Shown here piece after piece: positions 56,787-64,000 of a stretch of DNA of 64,000 bases; position 1 is the stretch's first letter; every line of letters begins with the position of its first letter. The stretch spans positions 675,558 through 739,557 of the forward strand of contig JAHBTS010000002.1 in assembly GCA_019638515.1 (NCBI GenBank). The letters are read 5' to 3'. This stretch comes from Chitinophagales bacterium (GTDB taxonomy: Bacteria > Bacteroidota > Bacteroidia > Chitinophagales > LD1). The notes beneath the pieces were generated by a model. The model saw nothing but the letters and a program-made list of their open reading frames with translations. It searched no databases and was not told where the DNA came from. The position numbers were made by a program, and so were the translations under genes.

Positions 56787-56894
56787 AACAGAATGCGATG
56801 TTAGGCAAAAAACAAAAACAAAATGGTTTGTTACCATTCTTTTTCAAGTAACAACAGCAGGATGCGGCTCTAATTAGCAGCCGTGCTGCCTACT

Positions 56895-57896
56895 TTAGCT
56901 ATTGCTTAAATCTATTTCGGTATTGTCGCCAATATTTAAACTCTGTGAGAATCCCTTGATGCCCGCATCGGAGCCAATGAGTGAATTTACCAAGGTTATA
57001 TTTTCGAGTTTGGTATAGCTGCCCACAATAGAATCGCGAATAATAGAAAACTGTACTGCGCTGTGATCGCCAATAGTAACATTGGGACCTACAATAGAAT
57101 TCACAATTTGTGCACCTTCGCCTATACTCACCGGAGGTATAATAATTGAGTTTTGAGTAGCGCCTTTGCGCACTGCCAAATCGCCCAATTTTCGCAATAA
57201 GATGGTGTTGGTTTCTAACAGAATTTCTTTTTTACCTAAATCGAACCACTGCTCTACTTTATAGCTATTAAATACTACTCCGTTGGTAATCATGGTACGC
57301 AGTGCATCTGTGAGATGAAACTCGTTGTTGGTACGAATATTATGTTCAACATTATATGCCAATGCTTCAAACAACTGCTTGGTTTCGTATATAAAATACA
57401 AACCAACCAATGCCATATTAGATTTGGGAATAGATGGCTTTTCTACCACATTCTTTATGGTACCATCGGTTCCTAACTCTGCTACGCCAAAAGAACGCGG
57501 ATCTTCTACTTTTTTTATACAAAGGGTTGAAGTTTCGCCATGTACCAACTCGCTCACATCGGCATCAGTAATGGTATCGCCTAATTGAATAATAAGCGGT
57601 TCATTGATGTTTACTATTTCTCTTGCGCAAAAGAGTGCGTGCCCCATTCCTTCGGGCGTTTCTTGCGTTACAAAATGAGCATCGATTTCAGGATAGTTTT
57701 CTACTACAAAGTCTTTTATTTTTTCGCCCAAATAGCCAATTACAAATATAAAACGCGTAACACCGTTTTCTTTTAGGCTTTCTATTATGAAAGAAAGAAT
57801 TGGTTTTCCGGCAACAGAAATAAGCACCTTGGGCTGGGTATAAGTGAGCGGACGAAGGCGTGTGCCTGCTCCGGCTACCGGAATAATTGCTTGCAT
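56895..57896 (-). CDS. Sugar-1-phosphate nucleotidyltransferase with left-handed beta-helix
   Basis: A 333-residue protein. MQAIIPVAGAGTRLRPLTYTQPK is the start of a glucose-1-phosphate thymidylyl/uridylyltransferase domain (about 1-240), with QLGDTITDAD (about 99-108) as the metal-binding site. The last 80 residues form a left-handed beta-helix of hexapeptide-like repeats (GEGAQIVNSIVG, VQFSIIRDSIVG). It makes an NDP-sugar for polysaccharide synthesis; the sugar is not known. A perfect -7 element lies 6 bases upstream. Confidence 0.9.
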   Translation of the reverse strand: MQAIIPVAGAGTRLRPLTYTQPKVLISVAGKPILSFIIESLKENGVTRFIFVIGYLGEKIKDFVVENYPEIDAHFVTQETPEGMGHALFCAREIVNINEPLIIQLGDTITDADVSELVHGETSTLCIKKVEDPRSFGVAELGTDGTIKNVVEKPSIPKSNMALVGLYFIYETKQLFEALAYNVEHNIRTNNEFHLTDALRTMITNGVVFNSYKVEQWFDLGKKEILLETNTILLRKLGDLAVRKGATQNSIIIPPVSIGEGAQIVNSIVGPNVTIGDHSAVQFSIIRDSIVGSYTKLENITLVNSLIGSDAGIKGFSQSLNIGDNTEIDLSNS

Positions 57897-57902
57897 AGAT
57901 TA

Positions 57903-57910
57903 CAAACGTA
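57903..57910 (-). promoter_or_regulatory. Candidate -7 element of the sugar nucleotidyltransferase gene, 6 bases from the ATG
   Basis: TACGTTTG on the minus strand is an exact TAnnTTTG. It lies 6 bases before the start codon, so the transcript would have almost no leader. Confidence 0.45.
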
Positions 57911-57943
57911 CATAAATTTTTATCACGTTATTTAATTCAGATT

Positions 57944-58636
57944 TCAAAACAATTTATTCAGTATTAAATCAATTAGAATATTGATTGAATTGGCACTGCT
58001 TTGCCCTTTCAGTTTGCTATAATCGGTATATTCTATATGCACCGGAACTTCTACTACACGTAGCTTTTGAGCTTTTATCAATGAAAGAATTTCGGTAGCA
58101 TGTGCCATTCTGTTTTCGGTGATTTTAATTTTGGCAGCTGCTGCTCTTGTAAATGCACGAAATCCATTATGTGCATCGCTTAACCATAATCCTGTAATAA
58201 CACCATTTACCATAATTGCAACACGCAAAACGACTCTGCGCATGGTTGGTATTGCGGCAATATCTTCTTTACGCTTAAAACGCGAACCCAGCGCCACATC
58301 GGCCTCATTTGCCTGCAGTTTGCTTAGCAATAGCGGAATTTCTTTGTAATTGTGTTGCCCATCGGCATCGAAATGCACAATAAAAGATGCGCCTTTCTGT
58401 ATGCTGAAACTGGTGCCTGTTTGTATGGCAGCGCCTTGCCCCAAATTAACAGGATGGCGCAAATAATATATAGGAAGATCTTGAATGGTTGCTACCGTAT
58501 TATCGGTAGAAAAATCATCTACAACTACAATAGAATAACCTTGCTCTACCAATGGTAGCAAGGTGTTGCGCAACTGTGCGGCTTCGTTAAACGAAGGAAC
58601 TACAATAAATATTTCTGCGTTTGCAGTTTTAACCAT
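57944..58636 (-). CDS. Glycosyltransferase family 2 protein
   Basis: A 230-residue GT-A fold protein of the dolichyl-phosphate-mannose/polyprenyl-sugar synthase type: VVPSFNEA (about 12-19), VVDDFSTDNT (about 38-47), HFDADGQHN (about 88-96; the DxD site) and AHNGFRAF (about 155-162). No C-terminal membrane segments are seen, so it may act on a lipid carrier peripherally. The gene follows the ceramidase gene by 3 bases, so the two are cotranscribed. Confidence 0.9.
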   Translation of the reverse strand: MVKTANAEIFIVVPSFNEAAQLRNTLLPLVEQGYSIVVVDDFSTDNTVATIQDLPIYYLRHPVNLGQGAAIQTGTSFSIQKGASFIVHFDADGQHNYKEIPLLLSKLQANEADVALGSRFKRKEDIAAIPTMRRVVLRVAIMVNGVITGLWLSDAHNGFRAFTRAAAAKIKITENRMAHATEILSLIKAQKLRVVEVPVHIEYTDYSKLKGQSSANSINILIDLILNKLF

Positions 58637-58639
58637 GTA

Positions 58640-60355
58640 TTACTTTTTGTAGAAAGGAAATTCGTTCATCTCTTCAAGTGTTGCCTGCGGTGGAGTTGCC
58701 TGCGCCAACTGGCGTTCTTGTTTAGGTTTCAGCATTTCGGTTGCCAACTCATTAAATTTAGTTTGCAATGCAGCCAAACTCCACTGCCCAAAAACAGTAT
58801 GCCCGGCTTCATACATTTGCACTTGGTACTCTTCGTTGGTAGTAATGTAACCGGAATAGCCATTGGCATAAGGTGCCAAAATTACTTCTGTAATACCTGC
58901 CGCTGCCAACTTTTCTTTAAGTGAAGCTACCAGCCTTTTTCCTGCTATTACTGTAATTTCAAACGGGAAAGCGGCTACTGCCACATTACCGATAAATGTA
59001 AGTTGTATAGGTAATACTTTAGGAGTGTACAGCACTTTTCTTTTGCTGCCTATTTGCGCATAATACTTTTTGAATGCGGCTATGCTGCCATCAAAAATAC
59101 CGGGTATGGGTAACTTGCTAAAGTTAGCATATCCCAAAATTCGTGGTGCGTGGGTTTCGAGCAAAATAGCTTTATTGCCTTGCACGCGATATTTCAACTG
59201 TACCTTTTCATCGTTTCCTTGAGTTTCTAAATCGCGCTGTTTTACTCGTTCAATCATTTTTTTTGCAATCGGTAGCAATACAGCCGGCATGCCGGGGCCA
59301 TCGAATAAAGCACCTCTAAAAAATGGAAGCCCCATACATGCTTCGCAAGTGCGAGCATCTGTATTTCCTTTTGCAAATTGTGGGTCGCACTTAATCTCGG
59401 TAAAATCTATCCACCAAATTTCGCTATCGAAATTAGAGCCTACCGTTGCGCCTTTTTGTTCTATAAGCTCTATTGCTTTTTCAAACTGAAGTTTACCATT
59501 GTAAGCAGCACTTTTGTAATCGTTATCGAACTTGCCATACCAATAGCCTCGTTGCCATTTAAAGATATTCTTCTTGTAGCGAAAGCGAGGCGAAACATCG
59601 CCACAAATACCTTGCGCAAATGCACCAACATATTGCGTTCCCTTAGCTGCAAAATACTCCTCTAAGAATTTAGCAGCATAGCCTTTATTGTCGGCATTTA
59701 CTTGATGCAAATTATTGGAAAGGCTCGTAGTATGCACACCAAACCAATTGATGCTGCCCAGCGGCTCTCCACTTTCACTTTCAAAACTAAGCAATTGCAT
59801 TTCGCGGTTCACACCTTTGTGTAAAGTTTGCATGGTGAGTTTCTCGGGAATATCGGGATTAGCATTATACGCATTCATAGAGCGTTGAAATGCCACTTCT
59901 TTATCTAACTCAAAACTCCCCTTATGCAGCGATATTTTTCCTTGCTTTTTATTGCCCTCTGCCTGCACAATTGCCTGCACAATTGCACCATACACTTCCT
60001 TATATATTTTTTCTGAAAAGCCCGGAGTAGGCATATTATACAATGGATAATACGAAAAACCACCCGGAGCACTGTGTGTATGTTGCGCTGTAATAACAAG
60101 GTTCTTTTCACTTAATCCAAACTGCGGATACTTAGCTTTTAATTCGTTTAAAACAGCCTGGTGCAACGCCAATGTTATGAACCCTAATTCTGCATTTACT
60201 ATACAAATTTTTTGAGTTTCGTTTTCGAGTACAAAAGCTCTTACGTGTAAAGTTCCGGGCTCTTGCATGGTATGCTGATACATACCAAAACCAAGCATGG
60301 CAGCATTCTTTAAAAAAGGAGAGTATGCCACCGAAGATGTACCAATTTGAATCAT
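58640..60355 (-). CDS. Neutral ceramidase-like hydrolase
   Basis: A 571-residue protein of the neutral/alkaline non-lysosomal ceramidase family. TAQHTHSAPGG (near 85-95) and GVHTTSLSNNLHQVNADNKGYA (about 205-225, split: WFGVHTTS, then NADNKGY) are the zinc-binding and active-site blocks, followed by GICGDVSPRF. The start ATG 60355 gives no clear signal peptide, so export is uncertain. The enzyme would hydrolyse the amide bond of ceramide. It heads a two-gene transcript with the GT2. Confidence 0.85.
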   Translation of the reverse strand: MIQIGTSSVAYSPFLKNAAMLGFGMYQHTMQEPGTLHVRAFVLENETQKICIVNAELGFITLALHQAVLNELKAKYPQFGLSEKNLVITAQHTHSAPGGFSYYPLYNMPTPGFSEKIYKEVYGAIVQAIVQAEGNKKQGKISLHKGSFELDKEVAFQRSMNAYNANPDIPEKLTMQTLHKGVNREMQLLSFESESGEPLGSINWFGVHTTSLSNNLHQVNADNKGYAAKFLEEYFAAKGTQYVGAFAQGICGDVSPRFRYKKNIFKWQRGYWYGKFDNDYKSAAYNGKLQFEKAIELIEQKGATVGSNFDSEIWWIDFTEIKCDPQFAKGNTDARTCEACMGLPFFRGALFDGPGMPAVLLPIAKKMIERVKQRDLETQGNDEKVQLKYRVQGNKAILLETHAPRILGYANFSKLPIPGIFDGSIAAFKKYYAQIGSKRKVLYTPKVLPIQLTFIGNVAVAAFPFEITVIAGKRLVASLKEKLAAAGITEVILAPYANGYSGYITTNEEYQVQMYEAGHTVFGQWSLAALQTKFNELATEMLKPKQERQLAQATPPQATLEEMNEFPFYKK

Positions 60356-60425
60356 AGTGTAATAATAGATTTTAGAATTCAAATATTAACTATGAGTTTT
60401 GGCTGTTGTGAACTAATTTTTTTGC

Positions 60426-60866
60426 ATGACCCAAGTTGTATTTAATTCTTACAATTTTCAAATTGAAGATACGCTGCAAGGGCGCTTTATTTTCGATATT
60501 GTTAGAAAGAAAAAAGTTTTGCTCACGCCCGAAGAATGGGTGCGCCAGCATATTTTACACTATTTGGTTTTTGAAAAAAATTATTCTAAAAATCTAATTG
60601 CCATAGAGCGTGCCATAGAAGTAAACGGCCTTACCAAACGCTTCGATATTCTAGTTTTTGACCGTGTAGGAAAACCTTACTTAATGGTAGAATGCAAAGC
60701 GCAGCATATTGAATTGAATGAACAAACACTCAACCAAATTTTAGTTTACAACCAAGCGCTTTCTGTTCCTTACTTATGGATAAGTAATGGAAAACAGAAC
60801 TTCTGCTACCAAGCAACCGGAAACCTAAAACTACTAAACGAAATTCCTGAAAAACCACCTGCCTAA
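60426..60866 (+). CDS. HsdR N-terminal domain protein (standalone nuclease-like)
   Basis: A 146-residue protein consisting only of the type I restriction enzyme R-subunit N-terminal fold. The PD-(D/E)XK core is visible as RFDILVFDRVGKPYLMVECKA (about 75-95, with D and E-x-K). There is no helicase domain and no HsdM or HsdS nearby. Standalone forms are frequent in Bacteroidota, and their function is not known to me. It starts 71 bases from the divergent ceramidase start. Confidence 0.85.
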   Translation: MTQVVFNSYNFQIEDTLQGRFIFDIVRKKKVLLTPEEWVRQHILHYLVFEKNYSKNLIAIERAIEVNGLTKRFDILVFDRVGKPYLMVECKAQHIELNEQTLNQILVYNQALSVPYLWISNGKQNFCYQATGNLKLLNEIPEKPPA

Positions 60867-60922
60867 AACAAATTCAACGCCAATTTTCTATAACTCAGAA
60901 ACTTTACGCACCTTAGCTTTAT

Positions 60923-61798
60923 ATGATTGCTATTTACGGCAAAAACTTTAAGGCAGCCAATGCTCCTTATGCCCAAAAACTTTTTGATTGCCTAAAAAAA
61001 CATGGTAGAAAAGTGGCTATGCAAAGAGATTTTGCTGCATTGCTTAAAGACCAACTCAACCTTTCGTTTGAGGCAGAACTCTATCAAAATTTCGAAGAGG
61101 TAAAAAACGATGTAGAATATGTGTTTAGCATGGGTGGCGATGGCACTATACTAGAGTGTGTAACTTTTATTCAAGATAAAGAAACGCCTTTAGTTGGCAT
61201 TAACTTTGGTCGTTTGGGCTTTTTAGCCAATATAGGCAAAGATCATATTGAACAAATTGTAGAAGCCGTAGAAAGAGGCAACTATATTATAGACAAACGT
61301 ACCCTGCTTGCTTTAGAATGCAACAAACCAATTTTTGGCAATCAGAATTTTGCATTGAATGAAATGACGATTCAACGCAAAGACAATTCATCTATGATTA
61401 CCGTTCATACATACTTGAACGGAGAGCTATTGAACTCCTATTGGGCAGATGGCTTAATAGTAAGCACCCCTACAGGCTCTACCGGCTACTCACTTAGTTG
61501 CGGAGGTCCCATACTATATCCCACGGCAGATAACTTTGTAATTACACCGGTTGCTCCGCACAACCTTAATGTGCGCCCAATGGTGGTAAGCGATAAAGTG
61601 GTACTCTCCTTTGAGGTTACCGGACGCAGTAAAAGTTTTTTGTGCACGCTCGATTCGCGCTTTGAAAGTATAGACAGCAGTTTCCAAATTGCCATTCGCA
61701 AAGCAGATTTTTGCGTAAATTTGGTGCGCTTAACCGATATGAATTTCCTTACGGCTCTTAAAAATAAACTAAACTGGGGTGCAGATCAGAGGAATTGA
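60923..61798 (+). CDS. nadK: NAD kinase
   Basis: The enzyme phosphorylates NAD to NADP. The GGDGT motif (71-75) is preceded by YVFSM and followed by GINFGRLGFLANI (about 95-107). The second landmark, TPTGSTGYSLSCGGP (about 185-199), and VAPHNLNVRPMV are present. Length 291 is usual. It follows the HsdR-like gene by 56 bases. Confidence 0.96.
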   Translation: MIAIYGKNFKAANAPYAQKLFDCLKKHGRKVAMQRDFAALLKDQLNLSFEAELYQNFEEVKNDVEYVFSMGGDGTILECVTFIQDKETPLVGINFGRLGFLANIGKDHIEQIVEAVERGNYIIDKRTLLALECNKPIFGNQNFALNEMTIQRKDNSSMITVHTYLNGELLNSYWADGLIVSTPTGSTGYSLSCGGPILYPTADNFVITPVAPHNLNVRPMVVSDKVVLSFEVTGRSKSFLCTLDSRFESIDSSFQIAIRKADFCVNLVRLTDMNFLTALKNKLNWGADQRN

Positions 61799-61816
61799 TT
61801 TTATTGCCTTGCAATC

Positions 61817-62863
61817 TCATTTTTTGCGCTTAGGCAACTTGGCAATGTTGAGTGCAAAAGTGAGGTGGTTAGTAGTTTTACCCAGTGCAGCAGGATTCAA
61901 ACCATACTGAATATCCAAAAACTTAACATGAATTCCCAAGCCAAAAGAAATACCTGCAATACCACGCACATTTTCCTGTTTTAGCTCCTGCCTGCGTTGG
62001 TGATTGTATGCAAACTGCAAGCGTACAACTTTCTTAATATTGGCTTCGGCACCAATAATAAAGTGCCTGAAAATTTCATCGCCAATATCTTTCTTTGGAG
62101 TGGTATTCGCTTGGTCGAATAAATTGGAATTAGTGCTTTCGTTTGGATTGCTGTAGCGGATATTCCAACGGTGCAAATCGTGAATAGTCATGTGAAATTT
62201 AATTGGGAAACCTTTGAAACCAAACGCAAATCCCAAACGCAAATCAAAGGGCAACATTTCATGATTGCCTTTGCGATACGGCTTAAACTGCCCGCCAATA
62301 TTGGTTGCCGAAAGTGTAGCACTTAAATGCCGTACCGTATCGTTTACGCTAAATGCTATATCTGCCGCCATACCTACGCTACTAAACTCTGCCAACTGCG
62401 AATAAAAGAACTTGGCATTGGCTCCTACCGAAAGAATTTTTGCAAAATGATATGCACTCCCGCCATACCATACAAACTCAGCGGCATTCATTTTTCCTAT
62501 TTCATTGGCACTTTCATCGGTACGTGTAATGCTACCATAGGCAATGTAGTTCATACCAAAACCAAAAGTTGCTTTTTTATCGAAGTGATGTGCGTAAGTT
62601 ATGTTTCCAGAGTTTACGGCACCAGGCAAAAAAGAGGTACCAAACGCTACGGTTTTATGCATCTTTTTATTCCATGTTGCAGGATTTGAATATCCTAAAG
62701 AAACATCATCGCCAAACAATGTTTGGTTAATACCGCCCATTGCCTGCACACGTGCACTAAACGGAGTACTTAAAAACGAAATTGCAGCACTTCCTCCTAC
62801 CGGATTCTGGGCAGCAACATCATAAACAAGCAGTAATAAAAAGAAATGTAAATAGTTCTTCAC
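61817..62863 (-). CDS. porQ: Type IX secretion system protein PorQ
   Basis: PorQ is an outer-membrane protein of the type IX apparatus and works with PorU/PorZ/PorV in surface attachment of cargo. The protein has a signal peptide (about 1-18, ending VAAQ), then a beta-barrel with landmarks MGGINQTLFGDD (about 42-53), SNPATWN, KPYRKGNHEMLPFDLRLGFAF (about 210-230) and HDLHRWNIRYSNP. I chose the GTG at 62863, which begins (M)KNYLHFF; a TTG six bases upstream is the alternative. It links to the three sorting-domain proteins in the window. Confidence 0.85.
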   Translation of the reverse strand: MKNYLHFFLLLLVYDVAAQNPVGGSAAISFLSTPFSARVQAMGGINQTLFGDDVSLGYSNPATWNKKMHKTVAFGTSFLPGAVNSGNITYAHHFDKKATFGFGMNYIAYGSITRTDESANEIGKMNAAEFVWYGGSAYHFAKILSVGANAKFFYSQLAEFSSVGMAADIAFSVNDTVRHLSATLSATNIGGQFKPYRKGNHEMLPFDLRLGFAFGFKGFPIKFHMTIHDLHRWNIRYSNPNESTNSNLFDQANTTPKKDIGDEIFRHFIIGAEANIKKVVRLQFAYNHQRRQELKQENVRGIAGISFGLGIHVKFLDIQYGLNPAALGKTTNHLTFALNIAKLPKRKK

Positions 62864-62930
62864 CAGCAAAAAATGCAGCGCAAGTATATCGTAAAATTGA
62901 AACTATTATTGTGTGCAGCAAAACATTTGT

Positions 62931-64000
62931 TTACTTTAAGCCCTGCTCTAAATCATTTAAAATATCGTTTATATTCTCTAACCCAACACTTAAACGCACC
63001 AAACCATTGGTAATACCAAATTTTTCGCGCTGGCTTTGCGGCACAAAAGAATGGCTCATACTGGCCGGATGCTGAATTAAAGTATCGCAAGTTCCCAGCG
63101 ATGCGGTTAGTCTACAAACTTTTAAACGCTCCATCAATTTCTTTCCTGCCTTTAAGCCTTGCTTTAACTCAAAACTTAATACGCCTCCAAAATCTTTCAT
63201 TTGCTTTTTTGCAAGTTTGTAATCTTCATGGTGCTGCAAACCAAGATAGTTTACAGTGGCAACCGCCTTATGTTTGCTCAAAAAGGTGGCTACTTCCATC
63301 GTATTCTTACAATGCTTATCCATCCGCAACGGCAATGTTTTTATACCGTTATTCAACAGCCAAGCATCAAATGGAGGCGCAATGCTTCCGTGCAGTTTGC
63401 GTACTTTCCACAATTGATTTTGCATAAATTCTATATCGCACGAAACAATAATTCCACTAAGCGCATTGCCATGCCCGTTTAAAAATTTAGTAGCAGAATG
63501 CAGCACAAAATCGGCACCATACTGCAATGGCTGCTGTAATAAAGGAGTGGCAAAAGTATTATCTACACAAAGCTTACAGCCGTATTGATGAGCAATGGCG
63601 CTGAGCTTTTTTATATCGTAGCAATTTACGGTTGGGTTAGATGGCGTTTCGGCATACAACACACCAATGCGATGCTGCTTGCAGTGTTGGTGCAGTGCTT
63701 CAAAATCTTTAAAGTCTTCATAAATTACTTTTATTCCAAACTGCTTTCCAAAATGGTTGAAATAATCTACCGAAGTGCCATAAATATTTCCTTGAACCAA
63801 CACTGTATCGCCTGTTTGCAGCAGCGATTGAAACAATGCATTGAATGCTGCCATGCCCGATGAAAAAGCTAGTGCCCTTGCGGTATTGGGCAAGCCATAC
63901 GATTCTAACTTAGCAATCTTATTTTCTATAAGTTCTGCATTGGGGTGGCTCCATCGGCTGTAAATAAAACCTTCGCTTTGGCTTGCAAAAATTTTTGCTG
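62931..64000 (-). CDS. Trans-sulfuration PLP enzyme (cystathionine synthase/lyase family), cut by window end
   Basis: The frame runs to the end of the window, so the N-terminus lies outside. Reading back from the edge gives GFIYSRWSHPNAELIENKIA, the usual pre-active-site start of Cys/Met metabolism enzymes. FSSGMAAFNALF and GTSVDYF follow. The PLP lysine is in HSATKFLNGHGN, and the C-terminus ends DILNDLEQGLK. It could be cystathionine gamma-synthase, gamma-lyase or methionine gamma-lyase. The track-like ATG-less start at 63893 is not a true start. Confidence 0.88.
   Translation of the reverse strand, partial: AKIFASQSEGFIYSRWSHPNAELIENKIAKLESYGLPNTARALAFSSGMAAFNALFQSLLQTGDTVLVQGNIYGTSVDYFNHFGKQFGIKVIYEDFKDFEALHQHCKQHRIGVLYAETPSNPTVNCYDIKKLSAIAHQYGCKLCVDNTFATPLLQQPLQYGADFVLHSATKFLNGHGNALSGIIVSCDIEFMQNQLWKVRKLHGSIAPPFDAWLLNNGIKTLPLRMDKHCKNTMEVATFLSKHKAVATVNYLGLQHHEDYKLAKKQMKDFGGVLSFELKQGLKAGKKLMERLKVCRLTASLGTCDTLIQHPASMSHSFVPQSQREKFGITNGLVRLSVGLENINDILNDLEQGLK

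Overview
The window is a stretch of chromosome from a Bacteroidota bacterium, most likely of the Chitinophagales/Sphingobacteriales side. The evidence is: a type IX secretion protein (PorQ); three large or secreted proteins ending in type IX sorting domains (two gliding-motility-associated C-terminal domains, one type A domain); SprB repeats; a long Bacteroidota-type NusB; DUF4290 next to murA; and several promoters fitting the Bacteroidota sigma pattern TTTG-N18..20-TAnnTTTG/TTCG. No phage, insertion sequence, CRISPR array, rRNA or replication origin was seen. Most genes are ordinary chromosomal housekeeping genes, with a few secreted accessory proteins between them.

Layout. 1-7000 (+): end of dprA, an LptF/G permease, a PAP2 phosphatase and a GT39 glycosyltransferase in a tight overlapping cluster, then DUF4290-murA and a GDPD-like exported protein, then tRNA-Phe with its own promoter and terminator. 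7236-10790 (-): an operon leucine dehydrogenase-nusB-DUF1573-yajC-coaE. 10968-15182 (+): a 1404-residue lectin/PKD/SprB cell-surface protein, then pnuC. 15741-21118: a mix of exported proteins (carboxypeptidase-regulatory-like protein, metallo-beta-lactamase fold hydrolase, secreted lipase, HtrA/DegP protease) and a FAH-family enzyme. 21250-35265 (+): dapF, aroF, valS, a Sua5-type enzyme, yceI, a MarR regulator, an acyl-CoA dehydrogenase fused to an SCP2 domain, an M1 aminopeptidase, miaA and RNase R. 35276-37745 (-): VWA protein, ABM-domain protein, SDR. 37847 onward: infC, a 490-base gap with no clear gene, a 1236-residue collagen-like protein, a 2-hydroxyacid dehydrogenase, a PepSY-like lipoprotein, fabG, a C-type-lectin/SprB protein, a GH5 endoglycoceramidase-like enzyme, a SMUG2-like glycosylase and an OmpA-family protein. 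53414-60355 (-): korB, an IcmF-like protein lacking its mutase half, fmt, a sugar nucleotidyltransferase, a GT2 and a neutral ceramidase. The end holds an HsdR_N-domain protein, nadK, porQ and a trans-sulfuration enzyme cut by the window edge.

The genes fit together in a few themes: envelope building (LptF/G, PAP2, GT39, murA, dapF, sugar nucleotide and GT2 enzymes), type IX secretion and its cargo (PorQ with three sorting-domain proteins), translation and tRNA (tRNA-Phe, valS, Sua5, miaA, fmt, infC, nusB), and acyl-CoA/lipid metabolism (acyl-CoA dehydrogenase-SCP2, the IcmF fragment, ceramidase and the endoglycoceramidase-like enzyme).

The points most worth a second look are: the IcmF-like protein that stops before the mutase domain and runs into korB without korA; the acyl-CoA dehydrogenase-SCP2 fusion whose linker looks like former intergenic DNA; promoter -7 elements lying only 4-6 bases before the start codons of three genes (possible leaderless mRNAs); the paired sphingolipid-type hydrolases; the collagen-like repeat protein; and a 49-codon unannotated small ORF at 43577-43726. 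All functions are read from sequence motifs without database searches.
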